Positions 23,962-33,308 of a stretch of DNA of 64,000 nt are shown here, piece by piece. The DNA comes from JAWWPG01 sp963820035 (lineage in GTDB: Bacteria; Actinomycetota; Actinomycetes; Propionibacteriales; Nocardioidaceae). Position 1 is the first letter of the stretch, and each line of letters starts with the position of its first letter. The stretch covers positions 744,001 through 808,000 of the forward strand of contig CAWFYK010000002.1 in assembly GCA_963820035.1 (NCBI GenBank), in the 5' to 3' direction. A program made the position numbers and the translations under genes. The notes under the pieces are model-generated. The model had not been told where the DNA came from. It saw only the letters and a list, made by a program, of their open reading frames with translations, and ran no database searches.

Positions 23962-24955
23962 GGTGCACCTCGCGATCTGTCCCGATGTCCGTCGACGTCG
24001 CCGTCGACGTGGCCTCGTCATGGTGTCCGGTCATCTCCATGAAGACGTCCTCGAGCTCGCGCTCCTCGCGCCTCAGCTCGGTGACGGCGATTCCGGCGGT
24101 GACGAGACAGCGCGCCAGCTCGGCCGTATGTCGGCTGTCCATCTCGACCCGGAGGGTGCCGTCCACGACCCGCACGGACCGCACCTCGGGCCTGGCCTCG
24201 ACCAGCTCGCGAGCCCGATCGGACGGCGCCGCGGACACGACGAGCTCGCCGTGTCCGCGCAACTCGTCGACGGAGCTCTCCGCGATGATCCGGCCGCGAT
24301 CGATGACGGCGACGCGGTCGCAGATCTGCTGCACCTCGCCCATCAGGTGGCTCGAGAGCAGCACGGTCCGACCCTCCGCTCCCAGGCGGCGGATCAGTCC
24401 CCTCATGTCGCGCATGCCGGCCGGGTCCAGCCCGTTGGTCGGCTCGTCAAGCACGACGACCTGCGGGTCCTTCAGGAGTGCCGCGGCGACTCCGAGCCGC
24501 TGCTTCATCCCGAGGGAGTACGTCGCATAGCGGTCATCGCCTCGCTCGGTCAGCGACACCAGGCTCAACGCCTCCTCTATCGCAGCGGACGGGAGGCCGC
24601 CGTAGCGGGCCAGCACCCGCAGGTTGTCCCGGCCGGACAGGAAGGGGTAGAACGCGGGCCCCTCAATGAGGGCACCGACTCTCGCCAGCGCCTCCGATGT
24701 CCCCGGGTTCTGACCGAGCACGGAGACGGTGCCGCCTGTTGGCCTGATCAGCCCGAGCAGCATCCGCAGTGTCGTGGTCTTCCCTGCGCCGTTCGGGCCG
24801 AGGAAGCCGTAGATCTCGCCGCTTCGCACGGTGAGGCTGATCGAGTCCACTGCGCGGATCTCACCGCGACGGCGGGCTCCTTGATTGCCTCGACGGCGTT
24901 TCCGTGAAGCGCCATAGGTCTTCGACAGGTCGTGCGCGACAACGGTGTCGGTCAT
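23954..24955 (-). CDS. ABC transporter ATP-binding protein
   Basis: A 333-residue ATPase: Walker A GPNGAGKTTTLRML, signature YSLGMKQRLGVAAALL, Walker B VVVLDEPTNGLDPAG and switch His in VLLSSHLMGEV. A basic insertion (SRKRRRGNQGARRRG, residues 16-31) sits before the first strand, and a C-terminal regulatory region follows residue 220. It drives the permease encoded next, and its start overlaps the stop of the SHOCT gene (ATGA). The operon lies downstream of a two-component system that probably controls it. Confidence 0.93.
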   Translation of the reverse strand: MTDTVVAHDLSKTYGASRKRRRGNQGARRRGEIRAVDSISLTVRSGEIYGFLGPNGAGKTTTLRMLLGLIRPTGGTVSVLGQNPGTSEALARVGALIEGPAFYPFLSGRDNLRVLARYGGLPSAAIEEALSLVSLTERGDDRYATYSLGMKQRLGVAAALLKDPQVVVLDEPTNGLDPAGMRDMRGLIRRLGAEGRTVLLSSHLMGEVQQICDRVAVIDRGRIIAESSVDELRGHGELVVSAAPSDRARELVEARPEVRSVRVVDGTLRVEMDSRHTAELARCLVTAGIAVTELRREERELEDVFMEMTGHHDEATSTATSTDIGTDREVHHV

Positions 24956-25209
24956 CGCTGCTCCTTCAGCACGGCAAGACGTTCGCGGTACTCCTGCTCG
25001 TCGATCTCACCGGCGGCATAGCGCTCGGCCAGCCGTGCCTGGCCAGCCTGGCTGCCGGCCATCCGGAAGCGCCGACGACCGCCGACCACAAAGAACCAGA
25101 TGACGGCACCGAGGAAGAGCAACCACAGCAGCGGGAACACCGGCCACCAGGCCGGTCCGTTCCACTGGTCGGAGTGGGCGAGCAGGGTCGGGTTCGCAAG
25201 AAGCAGCAT
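24952..25209 (-). CDS. SHOCT domain small membrane protein
   Basis: An 85-residue protein with one transmembrane helix (PVFPLLWLLFLGAVIWFFVV) followed by a basic stretch and a C-terminal SHOCT motif (LAERYAAGEIDEQEYRERLA). SHOCT motifs are thought to mediate oligomerisation. It is encoded first in the exporter operon and coupled to the ATPase gene by overlap, so an accessory role there is likely. Confidence 0.85.
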   Translation of the reverse strand: MLLLANPTLLAHSDQWNGPAWWPVFPLLWLLFLGAVIWFFVVGGRRRFRMAGSQAGQARLAERYAAGEIDEQEYRERLAVLKEQR

Positions 25210-25388
25210 CGAAGACTCCAGAAGTGAGGGAAAGGAACGCCTCCAAGCCTGTCCAGCAAGGCCCCTGCCGTCGTCGCCCCTCGGACGCGACCAAGGCTGC
25301 CGCGGTGGGCGCAGGTGCGCGTCGGCCGACTACGCCGATGGGAGTAGTCGGCAGTGCCAGCCCGGCCGGACGACGTACGACGGGGTGG

Positions 25389-26054
25389 TCAGCCCGACCA
25401 GCCGGGCCGGACAAGCCCGCTCTCGTAGGCCATCACGACGAGCTGGGCCCGGTCGCGCGCCTGCAGCTTCGTCATCGCGCGGCTCACGTGGGTCTTGGCG
25501 GTCGCCGGGCTGAGCACCAGACGCATCGCGATCTCGTGGTTGCTCAAGCCCTCCCCGACCAACGCTACGACCTCCCGCTCGCGGTCGGTGAGCGGGTCGA
25601 GGAGCTCGGGCGCGACGCTTCGCCGGCTGCGGTTGGCGAACTCCGAGATCAGCCGTCGGGTGACCCCGGGCGACAGCAGAGCATCGCCGGCTGCGACCGC
25701 GCGTACCCCCGCGAGCATCTCAGCGGGCTCGGTGTCCTTCACCAAGAAGCCGCTGGCACCGATTCGGACCGCTTCGAACACGTACTCGTCGAGGTCGAAC
25801 GTGGTCAGGATGACGACGCGGGTGTCGCCGAGGGCCGGGTCCGCGACGATCTGCCTGGTCGCCTCCAGGCCATCCATGCCAGGCATCCGGATGTCCATCA
25901 GGACGACGTCCGGGCGGGTCGCGCTCACGACGTCGACCGCCTCCTGGCCGGTCGACGCCTCCCCCACGACGTCGATGTCGTGCTCGGCGTCGATCAGGGC
26001 GCGCAGCCCGGCCCGCAGCAGTGCTTGGTCGTCGGCCAGCACGACCCGGATCAC
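25389..26054 (-). CDS. LuxR/NarL family response regulator
   Basis: A 221-residue regulator: receiver domain with acidic pocket VVLADDQALL and phospho-acceptor Asp54 in VVLMDIRMPGMDG, then a LuxR helix-turn-helix beginning LTDREREVVALVGEGLSN. It overlaps the preceding histidine kinase gene by 4 bases and so is its cognate partner. Its probable target is the SHOCT/ABC exporter operon directly downstream on the same strand. Confidence 0.93.
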   Translation of the reverse strand: MIRVVLADDQALLRAGLRALIDAEHDIDVVGEASTGQEAVDVVSATRPDVVLMDIRMPGMDGLEATRQIVADPALGDTRVVILTTFDLDEYVFEAVRIGASGFLVKDTEPAEMLAGVRAVAAGDALLSPGVTRRLISEFANRSRRSVAPELLDPLTDREREVVALVGEGLSNHEIAMRLVLSPATAKTHVSRAMTKLQARDRAQLVVMAYESGLVRPGWSG

Positions 26055-27337
26055 GGCGGATCCTCGCGAGAGAGCGGCAGCGTCGCGCGGATCAGCACGC
26101 CCCCAGTCGTGGCACGGCCGACGGTCAAGGTGCCGCCCAAGGCAGCGGCGCGCTCGTGCATCCCGCGAAGCCCGCTTCCCGTCGGCTCCGGCCAGCCGGG
26201 TTCGGCGCCGCCGGCCACGACGCCTGCGCCGTCTCCGTCGTCGTCGATCTCGACCACGAGTACGTCGGGGCGGTAGTCGAGCCGGACCTCCGCCCGGGCG
26301 GCTCCCGCATGTCGGATCACGTTGGTGACCGCCTCCTGGATGATCCGAAACGCAGCCAGCTCGACGGCCGTCGGCAGCGGTTGAACGTCCCCGTCGACCC
26401 TGGTGCGAAGATCCAGGCCGGCGAGCGCGCTGCGCTCGACGAGGTCGGGCAGCGAACCGAGCATCGCGGTGGGGCTGCGGGGCGCCCCTTCAGCCTCGTC
26501 GCGCAGAACCCCCACGAGGCTGCGGAGCTCCACGAGTGCCTCTTTGCTCGCCTCCTTGATGACGCCGAGGGCGGTCTCGACCTGGTCCGGACGGCGTTCC
26601 ACCAGATGCAGCGCCACGCCTGCCTGCACGTTGATGAGCGACATGTGGTGGGCGACGACGTCGTGCAGCTCGCGAGCGATGCGCAGTCGCTCCTCGTTTG
26701 CCTGCCGACGCCCCGTCTCCCGGCGTGCCGCGCTGGCCGCGACCCACCGCTCGCGTCTGATCCGAACCGCCTCCGCAGCGGTGAGGATCACCAGTCCCCA
26801 CGCCGCGACGCCGAGCGCCTCCCCCCAGGTGACCTGCTCGTCCAGCAGCCAAGAACGAGCGACGAGATGGCCGGCGTACAGCACGACGAAGCCCGACCAA
26901 GCGGCGAGCCGGTGGCCCGACACGAGCGCAGCGAACAAGGCGATGGCCGCGCTCACGACGACCGGACCGTAGGGATAGCCGCGCAGCAGGTAGGCCAGGG
27001 TCGCCGCGAGGACGACCCACATGACGGCGACCGGCTGGCGTCGTACCCACAGCAGCGCAACAGGACCAACCAGGGCGAGCAGCCAGGCGAGCGCGTCCAG
27101 GCTCCTTGCGCCGGTCTGGTGCCGGGAGGCGCCTATCGTCCCGACGACGACGAAGACCGCGAGCACGAGCGGACCCACGAACCCGATCCGCGGCGGCCGT
27201 CCCGGCCGGTCGGACCGGGCTCGCCAGTCCGCCCGCCACCGCTCGTCGGGCCGACCGGGCCCGGCAGCCCGCCAGGCCACGTCCGATCGCCCCGCTCCGT
27301 CGGGCTGGTCGGGGGATCGGCCCGCGGTCGTGGTCAC
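26051..27337 (-). CDS. Membrane sensor histidine kinase (HisKA_3 type)
   Basis: A 428-residue kinase: a basic, disordered N-terminus (1-50), about five transmembrane helices (residues 52-175), the HisKA_3 segment with phospho-acceptor His in RIARELHDVVAHHMSLI near residue 225, and an ATPase domain with AFRIIQEAVTNVIRHA and GSGLRGMHERAA. There is no obvious extracellular sensor, so it probably senses the membrane or its transporter. GTG start. It is coupled to the response regulator downstream. A 479-base gap (27338-27816) with repeat arrays lies upstream. Confidence 0.92.
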   Translation of the reverse strand: MTTTAGRSPDQPDGAGRSDVAWRAAGPGRPDERWRADWRARSDRPGRPPRIGFVGPLVLAVFVVVGTIGASRHQTGARSLDALAWLLALVGPVALLWVRRQPVAVMWVVLAATLAYLLRGYPYGPVVVSAAIALFAALVSGHRLAAWSGFVVLYAGHLVARSWLLDEQVTWGEALGVAAWGLVILTAAEAVRIRRERWVAASAARRETGRRQANEERLRIARELHDVVAHHMSLINVQAGVALHLVERRPDQVETALGVIKEASKEALVELRSLVGVLRDEAEGAPRSPTAMLGSLPDLVERSALAGLDLRTRVDGDVQPLPTAVELAAFRIIQEAVTNVIRHAGAARAEVRLDYRPDVLVVEIDDDGDGAGVVAGGAEPGWPEPTGSGLRGMHERAAALGGTLTVGRATTGGVLIRATLPLSREDPP

Positions 27338-27424
27338 CCTTGCACGCTAAGCGAGAACGTGGCGAGTGTCATCGCCTCCCCGGCCGAGTGCCTGCTACTC
27401 CCCCGGGAGTACCGCCCCGTCGAG

Positions 27425-27562
27425 CCGTCACCTTCTTACCGCCGAACCGTCACCTTCTTACCGCCGAACCGTCACCTTCTTACCGCCGAACCGTCACCTT
27501 CTTACCGCCGAACCGTCACCTTCTTACCGCCGAACCGTCACCTTCTTACCGCCGAACCGTCA
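27425..27562. repeat. 22-bp repeat array B (six units)
   Basis: Six perfect 22-bp copies of a unit reading CCGTCACCTTCT then TACCGCCGAA, followed by a partial seventh. It lies 87 bases upstream of the histidine kinase start, so unlike the A arrays it could sit in a promoter or leader. The bases between 27338 and 27424 hold only a possible promoter. The reverse complement of this unit matches the array C unit at up to 16 of 22 positions. Confidence 0.95.
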
Positions 27563-27614
27563 AGAAGTTCCCAGTACGACGCCCCGCGCGGGAGCGTCAT
27601 ATCGTTGGCCGACG

Positions 27615-27811
27615 GAACAAACCTGACGGCTCGACCGGAAGAACATGACGGCTCGACCGGAACAACCTGACGGCTCGACCGCAACAACCTGACGGCTCGA
27701 CCGGAACAACCTGACGGCTCGACCGGAAGAACATGACGGCTCGACCGGAAGAACCTGACGGCTCGACCGGAACAACCTGACGGCTCGACCGGAAGAACAT
27801 GACGGCTCGCC
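27615..27811. repeat. 22-bp repeat array C (nine units)
   Basis: One 23-bp unit, seven 22-bp units and a truncated ninth, reading GAACAACCTGACGG then CTCGACCG, with variants GAAGAACATG and CAACAACCTG. It ends 5 bases before the hppD stop. With array B it forms an inverted pair around a 52-bp spacer (27563-27614) that contains GTACGAC and the GC-rich palindrome CCCGCGCGGG. No gene is present in the gap. Confidence 0.95.
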
Positions 27812-27816
27812 GGAGG

Positions 27817-29016
27817 TCAGAGGTTGCCGCGACGCTCCTGCTCGCGCTCGATCGCCTCGAAGAGCGCCTTGAAGTTGCCCTTGCCGAAGCCCAGCGAGCC
27901 GTGGCGCTCGATCAGCTCGAAGAAGACGGTAGGCCGGTCGCCGATCGGCGTCGTGAAGATCTGCAGAAGATAGCCGTCCTCGTCACGATCGACCAGGATG
28001 CCGCGCTTCTGCAGCTCCTCGATCGGCACCCGCACCTGGCCGATCCGCGCGCGCAGGGCGGGGTCCTCGTAGTAGGAGTCGGGGGTTGCGAGGAACTCGA
28101 CCCCGTTGGCCCGCATCGCGTCGACGGTCCCGATGATGTCGTTGGTCGCCAGCGCGAGGTGCTGGGCGCCCGGCCCGTTGTAGAACTCGAGGAACTCGTC
28201 GATCTGGCTCTTGCGCTTGCCGACGGCCGGCTCGTTGAGCGGGAACTTCACTCGGTGGTTGCCGTTGGCGACAACCTTGCTCATCAGGGCCGAGTAGTCG
28301 GTGGCGATGTCGTCGCCGATGAACTCCGCCATGTCGACGAAGCCCATGACCCCGTTGTAGAAGGTCACCCACTCGTCCATCTTGCCGAGCTCGACATTGC
28401 CGACAACGTGGTCGAGCGCCTGGAAGAGCCGCTTCGGCGACCCCTCCGGCCGGGCGACGTCGGAGGTCCGCTCGACGTAGCCGGGCAGATAGACCCCGTG
28501 ATAGCGGGACCGGTCGACGAGCGAGTGGCGGGTATCGCCGTAGGTCGCGATGGCGGCGATCCGCACGGTGCCGTGCTCGTCGCTGATGTCCTCGGGCTCC
28601 TGAAGGATCGTGGCGCCCATCTCACGGGCCCGCGCGACGCACTTGTCGACGTCGGGCACCTCGAGGGCGATGTCGGCGACGCCGTCGCCATGGGTTCGGT
28701 GGTGGTCGTGGTGGACGCTGTCCGGGTGCACGCCGCCCTTGATGACGAAGCGGCATGACCCGCTCTTCAGCACGAACGCCTTGTGGTCACGGTTGCCGGT
28801 CTCGGGGCCGCTGTAGCCGACGAGCTCCATCCCGAATGCGGTCTGGTAGTAGTGCGCGGTCTGGGTGGCGTTGCCGACGACGAAGACCACGGCGTCCCAG
28901 CCGATGACTGGAAAGGGGTCTTTGTCCTGGTCGTATTCGACGAGTCCGACCAGCTGCTTGAGCTGCTCGAGCGTGAGGTCGGCCTGGCGTTCCTGGGGCG
29001 TCAAGGTTTCCGTCAT
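27817..29016 (-). CDS. hppD: 4-hydroxyphenylpyruvate dioxygenase
   Basis: A 399-residue Fe(II) dioxygenase that converts 4-hydroxyphenylpyruvate to homogentisate in tyrosine catabolism. Two VOC-like domains are seen. The iron ligands are His in QALDHVVGNVE, His in GAQHLALATND and Glu in TVFFELIER. The C-terminal helix region GSLGFGKGNFKALFEAIE is typical. ATG at 29016 gives the usual N-terminus. Homogentisate dioxygenase is not in the window. It is divergent from an Lrp-type regulator, probably its controller. Confidence 0.95.
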   Translation of the reverse strand: MTETLTPQERQADLTLEQLKQLVGLVEYDQDKDPFPVIGWDAVVFVVGNATQTAHYYQTAFGMELVGYSGPETGNRDHKAFVLKSGSCRFVIKGGVHPDSVHHDHHRTHGDGVADIALEVPDVDKCVARAREMGATILQEPEDISDEHGTVRIAAIATYGDTRHSLVDRSRYHGVYLPGYVERTSDVARPEGSPKRLFQALDHVVGNVELGKMDEWVTFYNGVMGFVDMAEFIGDDIATDYSALMSKVVANGNHRVKFPLNEPAVGKRKSQIDEFLEFYNGPGAQHLALATNDIIGTVDAMRANGVEFLATPDSYYEDPALRARIGQVRVPIEELQKRGILVDRDEDGYLLQIFTTPIGDRPTVFFELIERHGSLGFGKGNFKALFEAIEREQERRGNL

Positions 29017-29166
29017 GTCCGCATCATGCGGGCTGCCGTGCATAGTGTGCAAGACTCTGCATGATCGGTGGACAAACTGTCGAGGGGTACGCCGGGTTGG
29101 TGCGCCATCCTGCACAGCCTGACCAGACAGTGCCCGAGCCGACTCCAACCGGTTGAGAGGTGAATC

Positions 29167-29700
29167 ATGGCAGTCGACGCGCTCGACTCGGCGATCCTGC
29201 AGCTTTTCGCATCCGAGCCGCGGATCGGCGTCCTCGAGGCCTCCCGCAGGCTCGGGGTGGCCAGGGGAACGGTGCAGGCCCGGATCGACCGGATGGAGCG
29301 GTCGGGCGTCGTACGCGGGTGGGGGCCGGAGGTGGACCCTGAGGCGATGGGTTTCCCGGTGACGGCGTTCGTGACCCTCGAGATCACCCAGGGCAGCGGC
29401 CACGACCCGATCGGTGAGCACCTGGCCCTCATCCCCGAGGTGCTCGAGGCGCACACCGTCACCGGCCCGGGCGACCTCTGGTGCCGCGTGGTGGCGCGGT
29501 CGAACGCCGACCTCCAGCGCGTGCTGGACTCCGTGGTGAGCTTCCCCGGCATCGAGCGGTCCGCCACGATGATCACGTTGGCCACCCAGATCGAGCACCG
29601 CGTGCTTCCGCTGGTGGCCGCGGCGACCGCCGCGTCGGCCACGGCAACCCCCACGTCCGCGACATCCGCGGCACAGCCGACCGGCCGACCGATTCGGTGA
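29167..29700 (+). CDS. Lrp/AsnC family transcriptional regulator
   Basis: A 177-residue regulator with an N-terminal helix-turn-helix (DSAILQLFASEPRIGVLEASRRLGVARGTVQAR, written here as two helices DSAILQLFASEPR and LEASRRLGVARGTV) and a C-terminal RAM ligand-binding domain (AHTVTGPGDLWCRVVARS). GAGAGGTG precedes the ATG. It is divergent from hppD, with 150 bases between the starts, so control of tyrosine breakdown by an aromatic amino acid is a natural inference. The last 20 residues are a low-complexity Ala/Thr tail. Confidence 0.9.
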   Translation: MAVDALDSAILQLFASEPRIGVLEASRRLGVARGTVQARIDRMERSGVVRGWGPEVDPEAMGFPVTAFVTLEITQGSGHDPIGEHLALIPEVLEAHTVTGPGDLWCRVVARSNADLQRVLDSVVSFPGIERSATMITLATQIEHRVLPLVAAATAASATATPTSATSAAQPTGRPIR

Positions 29701-29728
29701 AAGTGTCGGTTTCTTCTAGAGTCCTCGG

Positions 29729-30748
29729 ATGCATGTTCTCGTCTCCGGCGGTGCCGGCTACATCGGGTCGCACACCGTCATCCAGCTGATCGCTGCCGGC
29801 CACGACGTCCTCATCGTCGACAACTTCGCCAACTCCAAGCCCACCGTCGTCAACCGGCTCGAGGCGATCACCGGCCGACCAGTGCAGCTGATGTCGTTCG
29901 ACCTCTGCGATGCAGACAAGACCGAGCACCTCTTCGCCAACGAGCCCATCGACGCGGTCGTGCACTTCGCCGGCTTCAAGGCGGTCGGCGAGAGTGTCGA
30001 GAAGCCTTTGGAGTACTACGAGAACAACCTCGGCACGACGTTCTCCCTGGTGCGGGCCATGCAGCGCCACGGCGTTGACAAGCTGGTGTTCTCGTCGTCG
30101 GCGACCGTCTACGGACCCGACGCTCCGGTGCCGATGGACGAGAGCCTGCCGACCTCGGCGACCAACCCCTACGGCTGGACGAAGGTGATGATCGAGCAGG
30201 TGCTGCGGGACGTCGCGGTCGCCCGGCCCGACTGGCGGATCGGGCTGCTGCGCTACTTCAACCCGGTCGGCGCTCACTCGTCCGGGACGATCGGCGAGGA
30301 CCCGTCCGACATCCCCAACAACCTGATGCCCTTCATCGCCCAGGTCGCCGTGGGCCGGCGGGAGAAGCTGCTCGTGTTCGGCGACGACTACGACACGGTC
30401 GACGGCACCGGGGTGCGTGACTACATCCACGTCGAGGATCTGGCGGCCGGCCACGTCGCGGCCCTGACGAAGCTGACCCGGACCGACCAGTCGGTCAGCA
30501 CCTGGAACCTCGGCAGCGGCCACGGCACCAGCGTCCTCGAGCTGCTGCATGCGTTCGAGCGGGCGGTCGGACGCGAGCTGCCCTACGAGGTGGTCGGCCG
30601 TCGCGCGGGCGACATCGCCGCGTCGTACGCCGATCCGTCACTCGCCGAGGCGGAGCTCGGTTGGACTGCGACCAGGTCCGTCGACGACATGTGCGCGGAC
30701 GTGTGGCGGTGGCAGTCGCAGAACCCGATGGGCTACCCGGACGCCTGA
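29729..30748 (+). CDS. galE: UDP-glucose 4-epimerase
   Basis: A 339-residue extended SDR enzyme interconverting UDP-glucose and UDP-galactose. The NAD-binding motif is VSGGAGYIGSHT; the catalytic Ser/Thr is in VFSSSATVYGP and the Tyr-Lys pair in NPYGWTKVM. LRYFNPVGAH and the late RDYIHVEDLA also match. Length is normal. It probably provides UDP-galactose for cell wall polysaccharide. It lies 28 bases after the Lrp gene and may be partly read through from it. Confidence 0.95.
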   Translation: MHVLVSGGAGYIGSHTVIQLIAAGHDVLIVDNFANSKPTVVNRLEAITGRPVQLMSFDLCDADKTEHLFANEPIDAVVHFAGFKAVGESVEKPLEYYENNLGTTFSLVRAMQRHGVDKLVFSSSATVYGPDAPVPMDESLPTSATNPYGWTKVMIEQVLRDVAVARPDWRIGLLRYFNPVGAHSSGTIGEDPSDIPNNLMPFIAQVAVGRREKLLVFGDDYDTVDGTGVRDYIHVEDLAAGHVAALTKLTRTDQSVSTWNLGSGHGTSVLELLHAFERAVGRELPYEVVGRRAGDIAASYADPSLAEAELGWTATRSVDDMCADVWRWQSQNPMGYPDA

Positions 30749-30775
30749 CACCGATCCGAGACGACGCGTCGCGGC

Positions 30776-31348
30776 CTACTCCGAGAGGGCAGCCGCCGAG
30801 CGGCGCGCTCGGTCGACGCTCCGCTCGGCCCGGTCGACGAGATCAGCTCCGGATCCCGCGGCAGCGACGTTGATCGAGACCAGCCGCGCCGCAGCGCGGG
30901 TTGCCGCCTCCGCCAGCAGGAGCCCAGTCGCGCAGTCGCCACGCAACCTGCGGTTGCCCTCGACCAGCAGCCTGCCTGCGAGCTCGGCTGCCTGCGCGCC
31001 GAGCTCGGCCGTCTCAGTCGGCACCTCCGAGGCTTCCCGAAGGGCGTCCTGAAGACCGACTGCCTCGCACTCGCGCGAGGTCGGCCGATCTCCTCGGGCT
31101 GCGACGCCCGCCGCGATCACCTTCCCGTAGGCCCGGCTGTCCGCATCCGCGAGCTGGACGGCCCGGAGCCGGAGTGCGTCGGCGCGGTTAGCCAGCAGCT
31201 CGGAGTCGGCCACCGAGTCGGCGGAATAGCGTGCCGTCATCGCGACCAACCCGGCGGCGAGTGACACGGCGATCGCGGCGACCGCTCCACCGCCCGGAGC
31301 CGGCGTCCGCTCGGCGACCTCGTCGATGAAGCGGCTGAGGTCCGTCAA
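30776..31348 (-). CDS. fchA: Formiminotetrahydrofolate cyclodeaminase / methenyl-THF cyclohydrolase (FchA-like)
   Basis: A 190-residue, mostly helical protein. FIDEVAERTPAPGGGAVAAI is the family signature, and AYGKVIAA with the later CATGLLLAEAATRAAA helices match. The family deaminates formimino-THF or, next to fhs, interconverts methenyl- and formyl-THF. TTG at 31348 is the only reasonable start; it overlaps the fhs stop as TTGA, so translation is coupled. Together with fhs it forms a formate-to-folate one-carbon branch. Confidence 0.88.
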   Translation of the reverse strand: MTDLSRFIDEVAERTPAPGGGAVAAIAVSLAAGLVAMTARYSADSVADSELLANRADALRLRAVQLADADSRAYGKVIAAGVAARGDRPTSRECEAVGLQDALREASEVPTETAELGAQAAELAGRLLVEGNRRLRGDCATGLLLAEAATRAAARLVSINVAAAGSGADLVDRAERSVDRARRSAAALSE

Positions 31349-33039
31349 AACAGCCCGACCGTCTCGCCGTTCTCGTCGATGTCGATGTGGGCGGCGGCCG
31401 GGTCGGAGCCAAGGCCCGGCATGGTGCGCATGTCGCCGCAGATCGGGTAGATATAGCCGGCACCGACCGATGCGCGCACCTCGCGGACCGGCAGCGTCCA
31501 TCCGGTCGGGGCGCCCTTGAGCTTCGGGTCCGACGAGAGCGACAGGTGCGTCTTCGCGATGCAGATCGGCAGGTTGCCGAAGCCGGCCTTCTCGTACTGG
31601 TCGAGCTGCCGGCGCGCGGCCACCGAGTAGTCGACGTCGGCGGCGCCGTAGATCTCGGTGGCGATGGTCTCGATCTTCTGACGCAGGGGAACGTCGTCGG
31701 GGTAGAGCAGCTCGAACCGACTGGGCTCCTCGGCGGCCTCGGCGACAGCCTCGGCGAGCTCGATCGCTCCTCGCCCTCCGTCGGCGAAGTGGTTCGACAC
31801 CGCACATCGGGCACCCGCCTGCTCGGCGATCTCCCGCACCGCCGCGACCTCGCTCGGGTGGTCGTCGGTGAAGGAGTTGAGGGCTACGACGGGCGAGACG
31901 CCGTGCCGGCGTACGTTCTCGATCTGCTTGATGAGGTTCGCGGCGCCCGCCTGCACGTCGTCGACGTTCTCGGCGAAGAGGTCGTCGGGCAGCGGGCGGC
32001 CGGCGACGATGCGGTAGTTGCCGGAGTGCGCCTTGAGCGCGCGCACGGTCGCCACGACCACCGCCGCATCGGGGGCCTCACCGGCGACCCGGCACTTGAT
32101 GTTGAAGAAGCGCTCGGCGCCCATGTCGGCCCCGAACCCCGCCTCGGTGACCACGTAGTCCCCACATCGCAAGGCGATCAGGTCGGCCAGCACCGAGGAG
32201 GTGCCGGTCGCGATGTTGCCGAACGGGCCGCCATGGACCAGGACGGGTGTGTTCTCGATCGTCTGCAGCAGGTTGGGTTTGATGGCCTGCCGCATCAACA
32301 CCGTCATCGCGCCGGCGGTGTTGAGCTGCTCCGCTGTCACTGGTGCGCCGTCCTTCGTGTAGCCCACGACGATCCGGCCGAACCGCTCGCGGAGATCGCG
32401 GAACGATGTCGCCAGCCCCAGTGTCGACATCACCTCCGACGCCGCGGTGATGTCGAAGCCGGTCTCCCTGGGTACGCCGTCCAACCGGCCGCCGAGGCCT
32501 GTCACGATGCCGCGAAGCGCGCGGTCGTTGATGTCGAGGACTCGGCGCCACGTGATGCTGTAGGGGTCGATCCCCAACGCGTTGCCCTGGTAGATGTGGT
32601 TGTCGAGCATCGCACTCAGCAGGTTGTGTGCTGTGGTGATGGCGTGGATGTCACCCGTGAGGTGGAGGTTCAGCTTCTCCATCGGGACGACCTGGCTGTA
32701 TCCCCCACCCGCTGCGCCGCCCTTGATGCCCAGCGTCGGACCCATAGACGCCTGGCGCAGCACGGCGACGGCTCGACGGCCGATATGGCTCATCCCTTGG
32801 GAGAGTCCCACCGCGGTCGTCGTCTTGCCCTCGCCGAGCGGGGTGGGGGTGATGGCGGTGACGACGACGTACTTCGCCCGGGGCCGGTCGGCGAGCTCCT
32901 CGATGGCATCGAGACTGACCTTCATCACGTCGCGGCCATAGGGCTCCAGCAGGTGGCTGCCGAGGCCCATGTCGCCTGCGATGTCCTCGATGGGCTTGAG
33001 GGTGGCGGCGCGGGCGATCTCCAGGTTTCCGAGGGCCAT
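31345..33039 (-). CDS. fhs: Formate-tetrahydrofolate ligase
   Basis: A 564-residue enzyme that makes 10-formyl-THF from formate, THF and ATP. The P-loop is TPLGEGKTTTAVGLSQG near residue 67; GIKGGAAGGGYSQVVPM, DIHAITTAHNLLSA and the C-terminal IYPICGDMRTMPGLG are family hallmarks. The length is standard. It is upstream of fchA with a 4-base overlap. Divergent from the FGE gene with 269 bases between. Confidence 0.95.
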   Translation of the reverse strand: MALGNLEIARAATLKPIEDIAGDMGLGSHLLEPYGRDVMKVSLDAIEELADRPRAKYVVVTAITPTPLGEGKTTTAVGLSQGMSHIGRRAVAVLRQASMGPTLGIKGGAAGGGYSQVVPMEKLNLHLTGDIHAITTAHNLLSAMLDNHIYQGNALGIDPYSITWRRVLDINDRALRGIVTGLGGRLDGVPRETGFDITAASEVMSTLGLATSFRDLRERFGRIVVGYTKDGAPVTAEQLNTAGAMTVLMRQAIKPNLLQTIENTPVLVHGGPFGNIATGTSSVLADLIALRCGDYVVTEAGFGADMGAERFFNIKCRVAGEAPDAAVVVATVRALKAHSGNYRIVAGRPLPDDLFAENVDDVQAGAANLIKQIENVRRHGVSPVVALNSFTDDHPSEVAAVREIAEQAGARCAVSNHFADGGRGAIELAEAVAEAAEEPSRFELLYPDDVPLRQKIETIATEIYGAADVDYSVAARRQLDQYEKAGFGNLPICIAKTHLSLSSDPKLKGAPTGWTLPVREVRASVGAGYIYPICGDMRTMPGLGSDPAAAHIDIDENGETVGLF

Positions 33040-33182
33040 GCGGGGCTGTCCTTTCGGTCGTGGGTCGTACGTCGGCCGGGCCGCCGGGTGTGTCTCTCAC
33101 CGGGTCACCGCGGCCACGCGCGCCGATCGTACGCTCATCGCGGCTCGTGCGGGGGTACGACGAGGTGACACGCTCGATTGCG

Positions 33183-33198
33183 GAGAACGCAGGTTCTC
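33183..33198. promoter_or_regulatory. Perfect 6-bp inverted repeat upstream of FGE gene
   Basis: GAGAAC-GCAG-GTTCTC is a perfect palindrome with a 4-base spacer in the fhs/FGE divergent region. Its core GAAC-N4-GTTC matches the centre of actinobacterial LexA boxes, but the outer bases do not. It may be an operator; the regulator is unknown. Confidence 0.3.
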
Positions 33199-33308
33199 GA
33201 GCACCAGAATCCTGCGCGTCCCGCCTAGACTCGATCGCGACGGGGCAGGCAGGCGCCAATCGGCGAGCAGCCGCGAGCAGCCGTGACGACACGGGAGGGA
33301 TGCCGGAC

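Noticed and set aside
33183..33198. LexA (SOS) box upstream of FGE
   Set aside because: The GAAC-N4-GTTC core matches, but the outer bases differ from the actinobacterial consensus and neither fhs nor FGE is an SOS gene. It is listed only as an inverted repeat.
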